64,000 nucleotides of DNA from a virus, in the IMG/VR virus record IMGVR_UViG_3300043811_000021, positions 1 to 64,000 of that record, one strand, 5' to 3'. The position numbers and the translations under genes were made by a program. Shown in pieces: positions 56,085 to 62,961 of this stretch. Below the pieces are notes generated by a model. The model was given only the letters and a program-made list of their open reading frames with translations, was not told the origin of the DNA and did no database searches. How positions within the stretch are numbered: the first letter of the stretch is position 1; each line of letters begins with the position of its first letter.

Positions 56085-56245
56085 ATCTTAATCCGCTTGT
56101 GTCTTTTGGCTAACCCTTGCGGGCACAAGGCCGTTTTCGAGGCGGCTTCTTTTTCTCCAAATGAAAATGCTGGACTACCAGCACATGTACGCCAAAACGT
56201 AAGCGGAATCTTTCATCCCTAACATCAGGAAAACTCAAACTCAGT

Positions 56246-56362
56246 GATTAGGTAGCCTCACATCAGGTCGCTCACTTCCAGAATCCGGCACAGTTACAAA
56301 CGGGACGACACCCTCACCTAGCTACCATCTTTCCATGCCCTCATTGGTAAAGCTACCTAATC
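56246..56362. ncRNA. 117-nt RNA closed by an 11-bp stem, Y RNA-like candidate
   Basis: GATTAGGTAGC (56246-56256) pairs perfectly with GCTACCTAATC (56352-56362). Closed ends and length recall bacterial Y RNAs, and a Ro60-like gene lies 2 kb away. No binding motif was verified. Confidence 0.4.
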
Positions 56363-56455
56363 TCTGCATCAACAAAACCAACTCTACTACAATGTCCTGC
56401 GCATTGCAAGCACTTTCTAAAACTATTTTCTACTATTTTTATGCTTGCTAAATTA

Positions 56456-56534
56456 TGGTGGGGCTGGCAGGACTTGAACCTGCTGCCTCCGGTTTCGTAG
56501 ACCGGCGCTCTGAATCCAGATGAGCTACAACCCC
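56456..56534 (-). tRNA. tRNA-Arg (anticodon ACG)
   Basis: 79 nt with CCA. Acceptor GGGGTTG/CAGCCCC, stem CCGGT/ACCGG, loop CTACGAA. Confidence 0.95.
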
Positions 56535-56546
56535 ACTTACAAAAAA

Positions 56547-56621
56547 TGGTCGGGGAGGGGAATCCTGACATCCCAACCTTTCCGCCCCAAACGGAAAGCT
56601 CTTCCTTTGAGCTACTCCCCG
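56547..56621 (-). tRNA. tRNA-Pro (anticodon TGG)
   Basis: 75 nt with CCA. Acceptor CGGGGAG/CTCCCCG, loop TTTGGGG within a six-pair stem. Confidence 0.92.
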
Positions 56622-56631
56622 ATAAACTTGG

Positions 56632-56826
56632 TTACTTCTCGTCCAATAAAACATAGTACTGATCAGGACCATGCTCTGCTGCTGAATTCAGAACATCCAC
56701 CAATTCATCCGCAGTAATGGCATAGTATTTTCTATTTCCATTCACCGGAAAAAACGGGAATAGCGCAGCCATTCGTCTTTCTGATTCAAGATACAGCTTT
56801 TCTGTTTGTACGAAAACCTGTGACAT
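56632..56826 (-). CDS. Hypothetical protein, 64 aa
   Basis: Starts MSQVFVQTEKLYLE after CGGAGGTAAT. A short alpha/beta protein ending YYVLLDEK. Not recognised. Lies between two tRNA genes. Confidence 0.6.
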   Translation of the reverse strand: MSQVFVQTEKLYLESERRMAALFPFFPVNGNRKYYAITADELVDVLNSAAEHGPDQYYVLLDEK

Positions 56827-56843
56827 ATTACCTCCGATAACAC

Positions 56844-57143
56844 TCACAAATCTCTAACAACAAACTTCCACGGATCGCTCATTACCCAGCCAACAGCTTT
56901 TCCGTTCTCTAACTCATACCAACGATCAACTGGAGATTCAGGTCCAGGCCACGGCTTAGGCCAAGTAGGTCCATCCTCGCCAAAATTAGTATGCGTCCTT
57001 AGCACAGGAATTTTAAGTAAAGAATCTACTTCGTCATTCCTGCCCATTCCATTTTCCGTGTACCCGCATGGCAGAGCGTCAGATAAACTATCAGACCCAT
57101 CATATCCAAAAATCTTTATGAGTAGTTCTTCTTCCTCTGTCAT
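56844..57143 (-). CDS. Hypothetical protein, 99 aa
   Basis: Starts MTEEEELLIKIFGYD after GGAGAAGCA. Acidic, Trp/Pro-rich centre. Not recognised. Between tRNA-Pro and tRNA-Phe. Confidence 0.6.
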   Translation of the reverse strand: MTEEEELLIKIFGYDGSDSLSDALPCGYTENGMGRNDEVDSLLKIPVLRTHTNFGEDGPTWPKPWPGPESPVDRWYELENGKAVGWVMSDPWKFVVRDL

Positions 57144-57156
57144 TGCTTCTCCGATA

Positions 57157-57234
57157 TGGTGGACTCGGCCAGATTTGAACTGGCAACACGATGATTTTCA
57201 GTCACCTGCTCTACGCGATTGGAGCTACGAGTCC
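57157..57234 (-). tRNA. tRNA-Phe (anticodon GAA)
   Basis: 78 nt with CCA. Acceptor GGACTCG/CGAGTCC, stem GGTGA/TCATC, loop CTGAAAA. Its 5' 24 bases overlap the end of the HNH gene. Confidence 0.94.
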
Positions 57235-57843
57235 GATTAACGATCTCCAGTCGTTTCTTTCTTTAGATGTCTTCCGACGATGACAATTTGCACATCGCAC
57301 AACACATTTTTCAATCTCTTCCAAAATCCTTTTCATCGAGCATGTTGAGCGTAGGAGCTTAGATATATTGCACTTTTTAACCCCTTTAATATGGTCAAAA
57401 TCCAAGACCATAATGTCCGATTCTCCGCAATCCACACAATGATGTTCCGCCAGATAAGAAACGATGAAAGCCCTTTGTTCCTGTCGTTTAATATCCCTGT
57501 TACGATAAAGGCGCTTCCGTTCTCTTTCCGAGTTATCCCTATAGTGCTGTGCCTTATAAGAACTTTCGCAAATCATGCACCATGCTTGTAGCCCATCTCT
57601 CCGTGCAGCATTTTCTCTAAAATCGCAGCGTGTTTTAACCGTGGTGCATTTGCTGCAATATTTCTCCTTTTCAGGATCGAACTTTGGAAGAAGACTTCTA
57701 CCGTCTTCCGCGATGCACTTCTTGGAGCAAAACCTACGTTTAGCATATTGAGTTTTCCAAAACTCTTTGCCACACCAAGCACATGAATAAGCAAATAGAC
57801 GCCTATTCTTGCCATGAAAAAATTCGATCCTACAATCAACCAT
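57211..57843 (-). CDS. HNH endonuclease with multiple zinc motifs, overlapping tRNA-Phe
   Basis: 210 aa. N-terminal FCSKKC-type zinc (about 25-45) and CSKC, then CMIC and the HNH core 'HHCVDCGESDIMVLDFDHIKG' (from about residue 140) with 'VVRCANCHRRKT'. Its last codons overlap the 5' end of tRNA-Phe, so it sits inside a tRNA locus. Promoter TTGATG-N17-TACACT-N6-ATG, leaderless. Confidence 0.85.
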   Translation of the reverse strand: MVDCRIEFFHGKNRRLFAYSCAWCGKEFWKTQYAKRRFCSKKCIAEDGRSLLPKFDPEKEKYCSKCTTVKTRCDFRENAARRDGLQAWCMICESSYKAQHYRDNSERERKRLYRNRDIKRQEQRAFIVSYLAEHHCVDCGESDIMVLDFDHIKGVKKCNISKLLRSTCSMKRILEEIEKCVVRCANCHRRKTSKERNDWRSLIGLVAPIA

Positions 57844-57849
57844 GCAATA

Positions 57850-57878
57850 AGTGTAATACAAATGACTGAAAACATCAA
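57850..57878 (-). promoter_or_regulatory. Leaderless promoter of the HNH gene
   Basis: TTGATG (57873-57878), 17 bases, TACACT (57850-57855), six bases, ATG 57843. Confidence 0.7.
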
Positions 57879-57884
57879 AACTTT

Positions 57885-57960
57885 TGGTGGACCGGGAGGG
57901 GCTTGAGTCCTCGCGCAGACGCTTGCAGGGCGTCCCATCTCCATCTGAAAGTACCGGCCC
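57885..57960 (-). tRNA. tRNA-Ala (anticodon TGC)
   Basis: 76 nt with CCA. Acceptor GGGCCGG/CCGGTCC, stem GACGC/GCGTC. Loop CCTGCAA has C at position 33 instead of the nearly universal T. Confidence 0.88.
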
Positions 57961-58005
57961 ATTTATTCAACTTCAAACTGTGCCGGGGAATTTCACCCCG
58001 GCGAT

Positions 58006-58093
58006 TGGGGAGATCGGCGGAACTCGAATCCGCGTTGAGGAATTACCCTCCCGGAGCCACAATCCGGTGCCTATCCATCTCGGCCACGACCTC
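58006..58093 (-). tRNA. tRNA-His (anticodon GTG) with long variable arm
   Basis: 88 nt with CCA. Acceptor GAGGTCG/CGATCTC, stem CCGGA/TCCGG, loop TTGTGGC, C73 as His tRNA has. A 17-nt variable arm (GAGG…CCTC) is unusual for His. Confidence 0.87.
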
Positions 58094-58096
58094 ACT

Positions 58097-58170
58097 TGGA
58101 GCACTCAGTAGGAATCAAACCCACGTTTTGGCCATACAAAGGGCACGTTCTGTCACTGAACTATGAGTGC
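58097..58170 (-). tRNA. tRNA-Thr (anticodon TGT)
   Basis: 74 nt with CCA. Acceptor GCACTCA/TGAGTGC, loop TTTGTAT, one C-C mismatch in the anticodon stem. Confidence 0.9.
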
Positions 58171-58174
58171 AAAC

Positions 58175-58720
58175 TTACACAAACTGCAAACTCTTCTCAC
58201 CTTCGGAATCAGAGTACAAATACTTACTCCACGCTTCGACTTCCAATCCCATCGAACGAAGGATAATCCTTCCTGTGTGAACCGTGGCTGGGAGAGGCTT
58301 GCGAAGTAGTTTCATTCCAGCCTCTTCCGGCGTACGATCTGCCTTGCGGTGGTTATCTTTGCGGCAGCAAGTTACAAGGTTACTCCAGTCGTTCTTTCCT
58401 CCACGCGACTTAGGAATTACGTGGTCAAGTGTCAAAGAATCACCCTTGAATTCCTCTCCACAATAGCAGCACTTATGCCCATCGCGCAAGTAAATATTTT
58501 TCCTACTCACAACCTGCATCCGAACGGGAATATGTCTATACGTTCTCAACTTGATTACCGATGGTAAAGTTATGCCAGGATAAACTTCAATATCCGTTGG
58601 CATCTCTACCATAGCAGCACCCTTACAAAGTAACGTCAAAGCTCTACGGGCAGCAACTATTCTGATCGGCTCATACGATGCGTTTAATACCAACACCGGC
58701 TTTTTCATCAGGTTGCTCAT
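58175..58720 (-). CDS. HNH endonuclease, bacterial-like
   Basis: 181 aa. 'VLVLNASYEPIRIVAARRALTLLCKG' (from about residue 9) and 'KCCYCGEEFKGDSLTLDHVIPKSRGG' (from about 89) plus 'NLVTCCRKDNHRKADRT' match a common bacterial HNH family. GAGGGA precedes the ATG. It is flanked by tRNAs on both sides. Confidence 0.87.
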   Translation of the reverse strand: MSNLMKKPVLVLNASYEPIRIVAARRALTLLCKGAAMVEMPTDIEVYPGITLPSVIKLRTYRHIPVRMQVVSRKNIYLRDGHKCCYCGEEFKGDSLTLDHVIPKSRGGKNDWSNLVTCCRKDNHRKADRTPEEAGMKLLRKPLPATVHTGRIILRSMGLEVEAWSKYLYSDSEGEKSLQFV

Positions 58721-58764
58721 ATTCCCTCAATCAATCTCCGCTAGTCTCTCTGAATAATCTTCTG

Positions 58765-58840
58765 TGGAGCCGGTGGAGGCAATCGAAGCCCCGACCTCAT
58801 CTGTACGAAAGATGCGCTCTTCCACCTGAGCTACACCGGC
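58765..58840 (-). tRNA. tRNA-Thr (anticodon CGT)
   Basis: 76 nt with CCA. Acceptor GCCGGTG/CACCGGC, stem CATCT/AGATG, loop TTCGTAC. Confidence 0.95.
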
Positions 58841-58935
58841 TTGTCTACGTCTTGCCACTACTATACTATGCACTTTCGTGAAGTCGTGGCTCACTAACAT
58901 CATTCTGTGGGTCATCGGCTTTCCTTTCTTTCAAT

Positions 58936-59010
58936 TGGAGCGGAGTACGGGGTATGATCCCGTGCGCAAAGTGTGGCACACTTCGATGCTTCCAATTACA
59001 TCAACTCCGC
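58936..59010 (-). tRNA. tRNA-Gly (anticodon GCC)
   Basis: 75 nt with CCA. Acceptor GCGGAGT/ACTCCGC, loop GTGCCAC. Confidence 0.94.
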
Positions 59011-59018
59011 AAATCTTT

Positions 59019-59093
59019 TGGTTCCAGCGCGAGGTTACGATCCCCGATCCTCGCCTTCAAAGGGCGGTATCCTACCAGTTAGATGACGCTGGA
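59019..59093 (-). tRNA. tRNA-Gln (anticodon TTG)
   Basis: 75 nt with CCA. Acceptor TCCAGCG/CGCTGGA, loop CTTTGAA, one mismatch at the base of the anticodon stem. Confidence 0.92.
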
Positions 59094-59102
59094 TCAAAAC
59101 CT

Positions 59103-59177
59103 TGGTTGCCCATCGAGGCGACGATCCCCGAACTACTGGTCCAGAGCCAGCCGTGATACCAATTTCACCAATGGGCA
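59103..59177 (-). tRNA. tRNA-Gln (anticodon CTG)
   Basis: 75 nt with CCA. Acceptor TGCCCAT/ATGGGCA, stem CTGG/CCAG, loop CTCTGGA. Confidence 0.92.
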
Positions 59178-59293
59178 ACAACTAAACAGTGAGGGCGCGA
59201 CTCTTTCGCTCCGAACGTCTTACTCAAACCCCAAAGGGGTCACTGCGTTACTCGACAGGACTTACTAGACGGCCTGTGTCCCTCTCCAAACTT
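59178..59293 (-). other. Structured gap of 116 bases
   Basis: No gene. GAGGG…CCCTC (about 59192-59280) pairs at the ends, and CCCC-TTT-GGGG makes a tight inner hairpin. It may be a decayed tRNA; no cloverleaf found. Confidence 0.35.
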
Positions 59294-59384
59294 TGGCTCA
59301 CGGAGCAGGACTCGAACCTGCGATGGGAGATGAACTCCTCTGTATTAACAGTACAGCGCCTGCTACCAACTCGGCTATCCGTGA
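59294..59384 (-). tRNA. tRNA-Asn (anticodon GTT) with long variable arm
   Basis: 91 nt with CCA. Acceptor TCACGGA/TCCGTGA, stem CTGTA/TACAG, loop CTGTTAA, G73 as in Asn tRNA. The 18-nt variable region has a GGAG…CTCC stem, unusual for Asn. Confidence 0.9.
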
Positions 59385-59476
59385 ACATCCCTAAACAGTT
59401 CGAGACCCAAACCTTTCGATCTGGGCCTCTGCGTTTTACCATTTTTAGTTAGGTAAAAATCTCTCTGAGACCCCGA

Positions 59477-59542
59477 TTATGACCCCCCACCCTGCGGCGT
59501 TTGTGTCGCGGTTGGATTGGCGTTATGGAATCGTGTCTGCAT
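59477..59542 (-). CDS. Leaderless small ORF, 21 aa, first on a tRNA transcript
   Basis: ATG 59542 is six bases after TACATT. Peptide MQTRFHNANPTATQ… ends with Gly-rich GGGS. No Shine-Dalgarno. It may be a leader peptide or only mark the transcript start. The tRNA-Asn gene follows about 90 bases later. Confidence 0.45.
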   Translation of the reverse strand: MQTRFHNANPTATQTPQGGGS

Positions 59543-59548
59543 GAATTC

Positions 59549-59577
59549 AATGTACCTCAGTCCTAAAAACTTGTCAA
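59549..59577 (-). promoter_or_regulatory. Leaderless promoter before the tRNA-Asn group
   Basis: TTGACA (59572-59577), 17 bases, TACATT (59549-59554), six bases, ATG 59542. Confidence 0.75.
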
Positions 59578-59585
59578 GAACTTTT

Positions 59586-59861
59586 TTAAGGTAATCCCGC
59601 CAACTGCGTTTCTTGCCTCTGGGCCGGTGGCCAGTTGTCTATTTTTCGCATTAGAGTCCGTATCGCTGCTTCCCGCTTCACGTCCACAATTCCTCTCCCC
59701 TGATCTTTCAGAGAATCAATCAATAAAGAAACCAGCTTTGCCTTTGCCTCAGCTAACGGATACTCTCGTTTAGAAACGTGAATCACTACTTCATGCTTTT
59801 GTGTGTCCTGCGCGAAACAGGTAATCGAGAAAAGAAGAATTGCGATAAGGAATGGTTTCAT
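59586..59861 (-). CDS. Small exported protein, 91 aa
   Basis: Signal peptide (residues 1-17, MKPFLIAILLFSITCFAQ) followed by a charged helical domain. A periplasmic role is likely. Not recognised. Lies just upstream of the promoter at 59549. Confidence 0.65.
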   Translation of the reverse strand: MKPFLIAILLFSITCFAQDTQKHEVVIHVSKREYPLAEAKAKLVSLLIDSLKDQGRGIVDVKREAAIRTLMRKIDNWPPAQRQETQLAGLP

Positions 59862-59973
59862 GCGTCATCATGGCATAGTTCATATAAAGACAATATAAGA
59901 AAAGAGAAGGGACATGCTCTTCAGCTTGCCCCTTCGAGCCTCAGCCTACGCAGCTGAGGGAATACGATTTTGG

Positions 59974-60481
59974 TTAAATCAATTGTAACGCAGTTCCGCA
60001 ATCTGTGCAGAATTTATTTGCAGCCTTATTCACTTTTCCGCAAGTCACACACTCCGGTTTCCTGTCCACCGTTCCCGCCGCCCAGCTTGCTCCAATTGCA
60101 ATCCTTGAGGGCTAGGCGAATACGATGCAGCATGAACCATGCCGTCTTCTGTGTGACCTCAATCGCCCGCATGATCTCGTAGGAACTAACGCCGTTCTTG
60201 CAATTCACTACCAGCCAAACGGCGGTCAGCCATTTATCGAGCGGCACAGGAGAATCCTCGAACACACTCTGAGTCTTCACACTGAATTGCTTGTGGCACT
60301 CTTTCGCCATGCACTTCCATATCCGGCGAGAGGACAGATAGGAAACTCTCTTGCTCTCACAGTGCGGGCAGGTGACACCGTTAGGCCAGCGCATCGACGC
60401 AACGAAATCGACACACACGTTCGGGTCTTGGAAATACCGCGTTGCGGCAAGTAAGCTCTTGGGTAGTCTTTCTTTACTCAT
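59974..60481 (-). pseudogene. IS1595-type transposase remnant, frameshifted
   Basis: 60481 to about 60026 encodes the transposase zinc-ribbon and HTH start: 'NGVTCPHCESKRV' (about 34-46), 'KCMAKECHKQFS…PLDKWLTAVWLV'. It lacks the DDE catalytic half. After the stop, another frame continues with a zinc ribbon 'CVTCGK…CTDCGTAL' to TAA 59974. So a domesticated or decaying DNA-binding protein, not an active element. Confidence 0.7.
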
Positions 60482-60726
60482 TCTTCACCTCACAGAATCA
60501 AAGAAAACGTTGCGGCTGTCTCCGTAGAGGTGTATTATTTCTACAGAGAGAAGCCCTTATGACTCCCCGCGCAACCATGCGCAGGGAGCCTGAAAGGCCA
60601 TAGACTCCGGTGTTAGAGCACCATTGCCTGTGGGTACTACCGTGTGAAAGTACATTTTGCTTCTCCTCGGTCCTTAAATTAGCTTGCTAGGCTGTGGACC
60701 GAATCCGTTGTACCGAAGCCCCGGCC
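60482..60726 (+). other. Gene-free region, possible small RNA
   Basis: No confident CDS (one ORF of 14 codons). Contains GGTCC/GGACC and CCCCGGC/GCTGGGG stems; the latter at 60720-60738 is followed by TTTCGTTTTT. A small RNA on the + strand would fit. Confidence 0.4.
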
Positions 60727-60748
60727 TTAAGCTGGGGTTTCGTTTTTA
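60720..60748 (+). terminator. Intrinsic terminator, + strand
   Basis: CCCCGGC-CTTAA-GCTGGGG followed by TTTCGTTTTT. It lies at the end of the leftward gene 60727, so it terminates rightward transcription. Confidence 0.7.
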
Positions 60749-61158
60749 TCCTCCCTTTTATTGGCAATGTAGCGATGCGGATCACGGCCCCGGCCTTGGT
60801 GCGTCCGCGTGATCCGTCCAGCCTGCATGAGAGCGATGAGCGACCACCCTACTGCGTTCATAGCGGCATCAGGTTTTTCTGGGAGACGAACCAGTGCACC
60901 GAGTTGAATTGCCGAAAGGACACTCCGCGAGGTCCACTCGGTTTCCGGCGAAGAATTCACCAATTGCAGAACGACAGACTCCATTTCACTCAGTTCGCCC
61001 CGGACAGTTTTTGCTTGGACAGTGACTAGATTTCCATCTTTGCCAACAAAGACAAAATCGTATCCGGGATAACGCTGCTTGAGGCGTGTCAGATCATCGC
61101 TATCCCTGCGGATTTCCCGCTCAGCGGCTTCGATTGGATTTATGGGAGCTGCGTTCAT
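60727..61158 (-). CDS. Leaderless protein with winged-helix-like end, 143 aa
   Basis: Starts MNAAPINPIEAAERE immediately after its promoter. 'WTSRSVLSAIQLGALVRLPEKPDAAMNAVGWSLIALMQAGRITR' (from about residue 74) suggests a winged helix. Likely regulator. Not recognised as a family. Confidence 0.65.
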   Translation of the reverse strand: MNAAPINPIEAAEREIRRDSDDLTRLKQRYPGYDFVFVGKDGNLVTVQAKTVRGELSEMESVVLQLVNSSPETEWTSRSVLSAIQLGALVRLPEKPDAAMNAVGWSLIALMQAGRITRTHQGRGRDPHRYIANKREDKNETPA

Positions 61159-61164
61159 TCCTTA

Positions 61165-61193
61165 ATCGTAAACATGGATTCATGGAATGTCAA
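61165..61193 (-). promoter_or_regulatory. Leaderless promoter of gene 61158
   Basis: TTGACA (61188-61193), 17 bases, TACGAT (61165-61170), six bases, ATG 61158. A GCGCAGGATAAT copy lies 35 bases upstream. Confidence 0.8.
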
Positions 61194-61346
61194 GCCTTAC
61201 GGTGGAAAGTTTTCATGGAAATCATGGATTATCCTGCGCTTTCCTACGCAACGGCATAGTCCTAAATCACGCCGCTACGAGGGTTGTATCCGCTCGGCTG
61301 TAAACCGAAGTCAACAGATTTTATTTGTATGGTGCGTCAACGATAT
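61194..61346. other. Gap before the HNH-like gene
   Basis: No gene. Contains the GCGCAGGATAAT copy (61228-61239) and a hairpin with a CTGTAAA loop on the + strand near 61285-61303, possibly a tRNA-Tyr remnant. Confidence 0.35.
61228..61239 (-). repeat. GCGCAGGATAAT motif, copy 6
   Basis: Exact motif on the - strand, 35 bases upstream of the -35 of the 61158 promoter. Confidence 0.6.
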
Positions 61347-62009
61347 TTATGCCGATTTAACCTCTTTCAGATGAGCAACCTCTATGTATCGCGAATATCT
61401 ACATACCGCACAGAATTTCGGTCGTCCGCTTTTATCATATATCGTTTCAGCATCTCTACGAATAGATGAACGCGCTGACTGCCAATTAGACCGCCTCGCG
61501 AATAGTTCATCCTTCGTTAATTGTCCGATACTGATTGGTCGCTTCACTCTCTCTGCGCACGATGGGCAGTATTTATGAGATTTATAATCTTCCGTCCTGT
61601 AAAATACGTCCCCACATATTTTGCAGTGGCATCCAGTTCTTAGTTTTTTGCCGACAAATACAGAAGAGCACTTTCGGTCACAGAAGTTTCTTTTATTTAT
61701 CTGAGAGATTTTCTCCCTCGGCTTGAGAATTAGAATCCTTCCACACTCCTTGCATATTTTTGGGTTAGAGTAATAGAGATCAATTGCTTCTTGTCTAGCT
61801 AAAATATTTCCATTTGGTATGTAGTTTGGGTGCTCTTTTTTATATCTCTCTTTATCTCTTTCAGTCAGATATTCCCTGTGATCTTCTCGATACTTCTTCT
61901 GGTATGCGCGGCGGCATTCCATGCATCTTTCTGTCGATATTGGGATTTCATGAAGGCGCTTTTGGCAAAACTTCGTTAATCCTGAAAACATTTCTTGACC
62001 ATGCTTCAT
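61347..62009 (-). CDS. HNH-related zinc protein, apparently C-terminally cut
   Basis: 220 aa. Several zinc pairs (CMEC, CKECG, CDRKC, CKIC, CPSC) and a final 'CAVCRYSRYIEVAHLKEVKSA', which looks like the start of an HNH core, after which the frame stops with TAA. The second His/Asn half is absent. It may be a truncated homing gene or a zinc-only DNA-binding protein. GAGGAG precedes the start. Confidence 0.7.
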   Translation of the reverse strand: MKHGQEMFSGLTKFCQKRLHEIPISTERCMECRRAYQKKYREDHREYLTERDKERYKKEHPNYIPNGNILARQEAIDLYYSNPKICKECGRILILKPREKISQINKRNFCDRKCSSVFVGKKLRTGCHCKICGDVFYRTEDYKSHKYCPSCAERVKRPISIGQLTKDELFARRSNWQSARSSIRRDAETIYDKSGRPKFCAVCRYSRYIEVAHLKEVKSA

Positions 62010-62067
62010 ATTCTCTCCTCAGATTGGCGTGGCAGTAGCCTACGCTGATTAAATTCAGTGTTTTCAT
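61948..62067 (-). CDS. Possible small ORF overlapping the HNH-like gene, 39 aa
   Basis: ATG 62067 follows AAGAGGAATAGGT. Overlaps the next gene by 61 bases in another frame. The peptide (MKTLNLISVGYCHA…) is not recognised. A short upstream ORF is plausible. Confidence 0.35.
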   Translation of the reverse strand: MKTLNLISVGYCHANLRREYEAWSRNVFRINEVLPKAPS

Positions 62068-62145
62068 ACCTATTCCTCTTTTTTTTGGTTTTCCTGCTGC
62101 TTAACGTGTTGCAGGAGCCACGGAATAATTTAGTGTAGCACGGAA

Positions 62146-62490
62146 CTACGGAAACCGAGCAATACCAGGAACTTGATCGAATCCAGTCACTCCTTCTCGC
62201 TTCAAAAGCCTCCAACCTCCATCACCTATCCGCATCACTTCTCCACTGTCTATTTCCTCAATCGGATTCGTAACCTTTCTCCAATTCTCGCAAGTGCATT
62301 TGAATTGCATTGAAACAGGAAGAGGACATGGCTCTCCTAGATGCGATTCTTCATTATCACCACAACATCTACGCATATTACATGGAGGGATACATCCACC
62401 AACTAAAACAGCGCCCTGTTTGACAAGACGCTGCGCTTCGGCTCCAGAACGGGCCATTCCAGTTTCCGTTAGTGCCTTAGATAATTTCAT
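62146..62490 (-). CDS. S4-domain RNA-binding protein
   Basis: 114 aa. 'MKLSKALTETGMARSGAEAQRLVKQGAVLVGG' (residues 1-32) is the S4 fold as in TyrRS C-termini. An insert of Cys residues (CNMRRCCGD…CTCENW) follows, then 'EIDSGEVMRIGDGGWRLLKREG'. It lies 18 bases upstream of tRNA-Tyr on the same strand. It probably binds RNA; tRNA or rRNA binding is inferred. Confidence 0.75.
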   Translation of the reverse strand: MKLSKALTETGMARSGAEAQRLVKQGAVLVGGCIPPCNMRRCCGDNEESHLGEPCPLPVSMQFKCTCENWRKVTNPIEEIDSGEVMRIGDGGWRLLKREGVTGFDQVPGIARFP

Positions 62491-62507
62491 TTCCTCTCCC
62501 TAAAGTA

Positions 62508-62594
62508 TGGTGCAGGCGGTGTGAATCGAACACACTATGCCCCGGAGGACGCTTGATTTACAGTCAAGGAGGCTACCATTAGCCCAACGCCTGC
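62508..62594 (-). tRNA. tRNA-Tyr (anticodon GTA)
   Basis: 87 nt with CCA. Acceptor GCAGGCG/CGCCTGC, stem CTTGA/TCAAG, loop CTGTAAA, normal long variable arm. Confidence 0.95.
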
Positions 62595-62600
62595 ACATCA

Positions 62601-62687
62601 TGGAGGAGAGGACGCGAGTCGAACGCGCAGTACCTTTCAGTACGTCTGATTTCAAATCAGGTCGGCTTGCCCATGCCGAACCTCTCC
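62601..62687 (-). tRNA. tRNA-Ser (anticodon TGA)
   Basis: 87 nt with CCA. Acceptor GGAGAGG/CCTCTCC, loop TTTGAAA, long variable arm. Confidence 0.93.
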
Positions 62688-62692
62688 AAATT

Positions 62693-62780
62693 TGGCGGTA
62701 GCAGGATGAGTTGAACATCCAATAGCTTTCACTATGTCTCGCTTCGAACGAGGTGGGCTTGCCACATGCCCAATGCTACC
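62693..62780 (-). tRNA. tRNA-Ser (anticodon CGA)
   Basis: 88 nt with CCA. Acceptor GGTAGCA/TGCTACC, G73, loop TTCGAAG. Confidence 0.93.
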
Positions 62781-62784
62781 AAAA

Positions 62785-62870
62785 TGGCGGAAAGTTAGGT
62801 ACTCGAAACCTACACCTCGCGGTGCTCACCGATTTCCAATCGGGTCCCATCCCTGACGGGTTAACTTTCC
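62785..62870 (-). tRNA. tRNA-Ser (anticodon GGA)
   Basis: 86 nt with CCA. Acceptor GGAAAGT/ACTTTCC, G73, loop TTGGAAA. Confidence 0.93.
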
Positions 62871-62874
62871 AAAC

Positions 62875-62960
62875 TGGCGGAGCGTACTGAAGTCGAATCA
62901 GTTCAGGCTTTCACCTGTACGGTTTAGCAAACCGCTGCATTTCCGTCCTGCCCACGCTCC
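62875..62960 (-). tRNA. tRNA-Ser (anticodon GCT)
   Basis: 86 nt with CCA. Acceptor GGAGCGT/ACGCTCC, G73, loop TTGCTAA. Confidence 0.93.
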
Positions 62961-62961
62961 G

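Larger units (their letters stand above)
55993..56455 (-). other. Gene-free structured region
   Basis: 463 bases with no convincing CDS. Two strong RNA-like structures (56023-56084 and 56246-56362) are listed separately. The rest is AT-rich spacer. Confidence 0.5.

Noticed and set aside
59192-59280. Possible tRNA between tRNA-Gln and tRNA-Asn
   Set aside because: Ends pair as GAGGG/CCCTC but no anticodon or T arm could be drawn.
61264-61320. + strand tRNA-Tyr-like hairpin
   Set aside because: Only an anticodon-like stem (CTCGG/CCGAA) is present; no acceptor or T arm.
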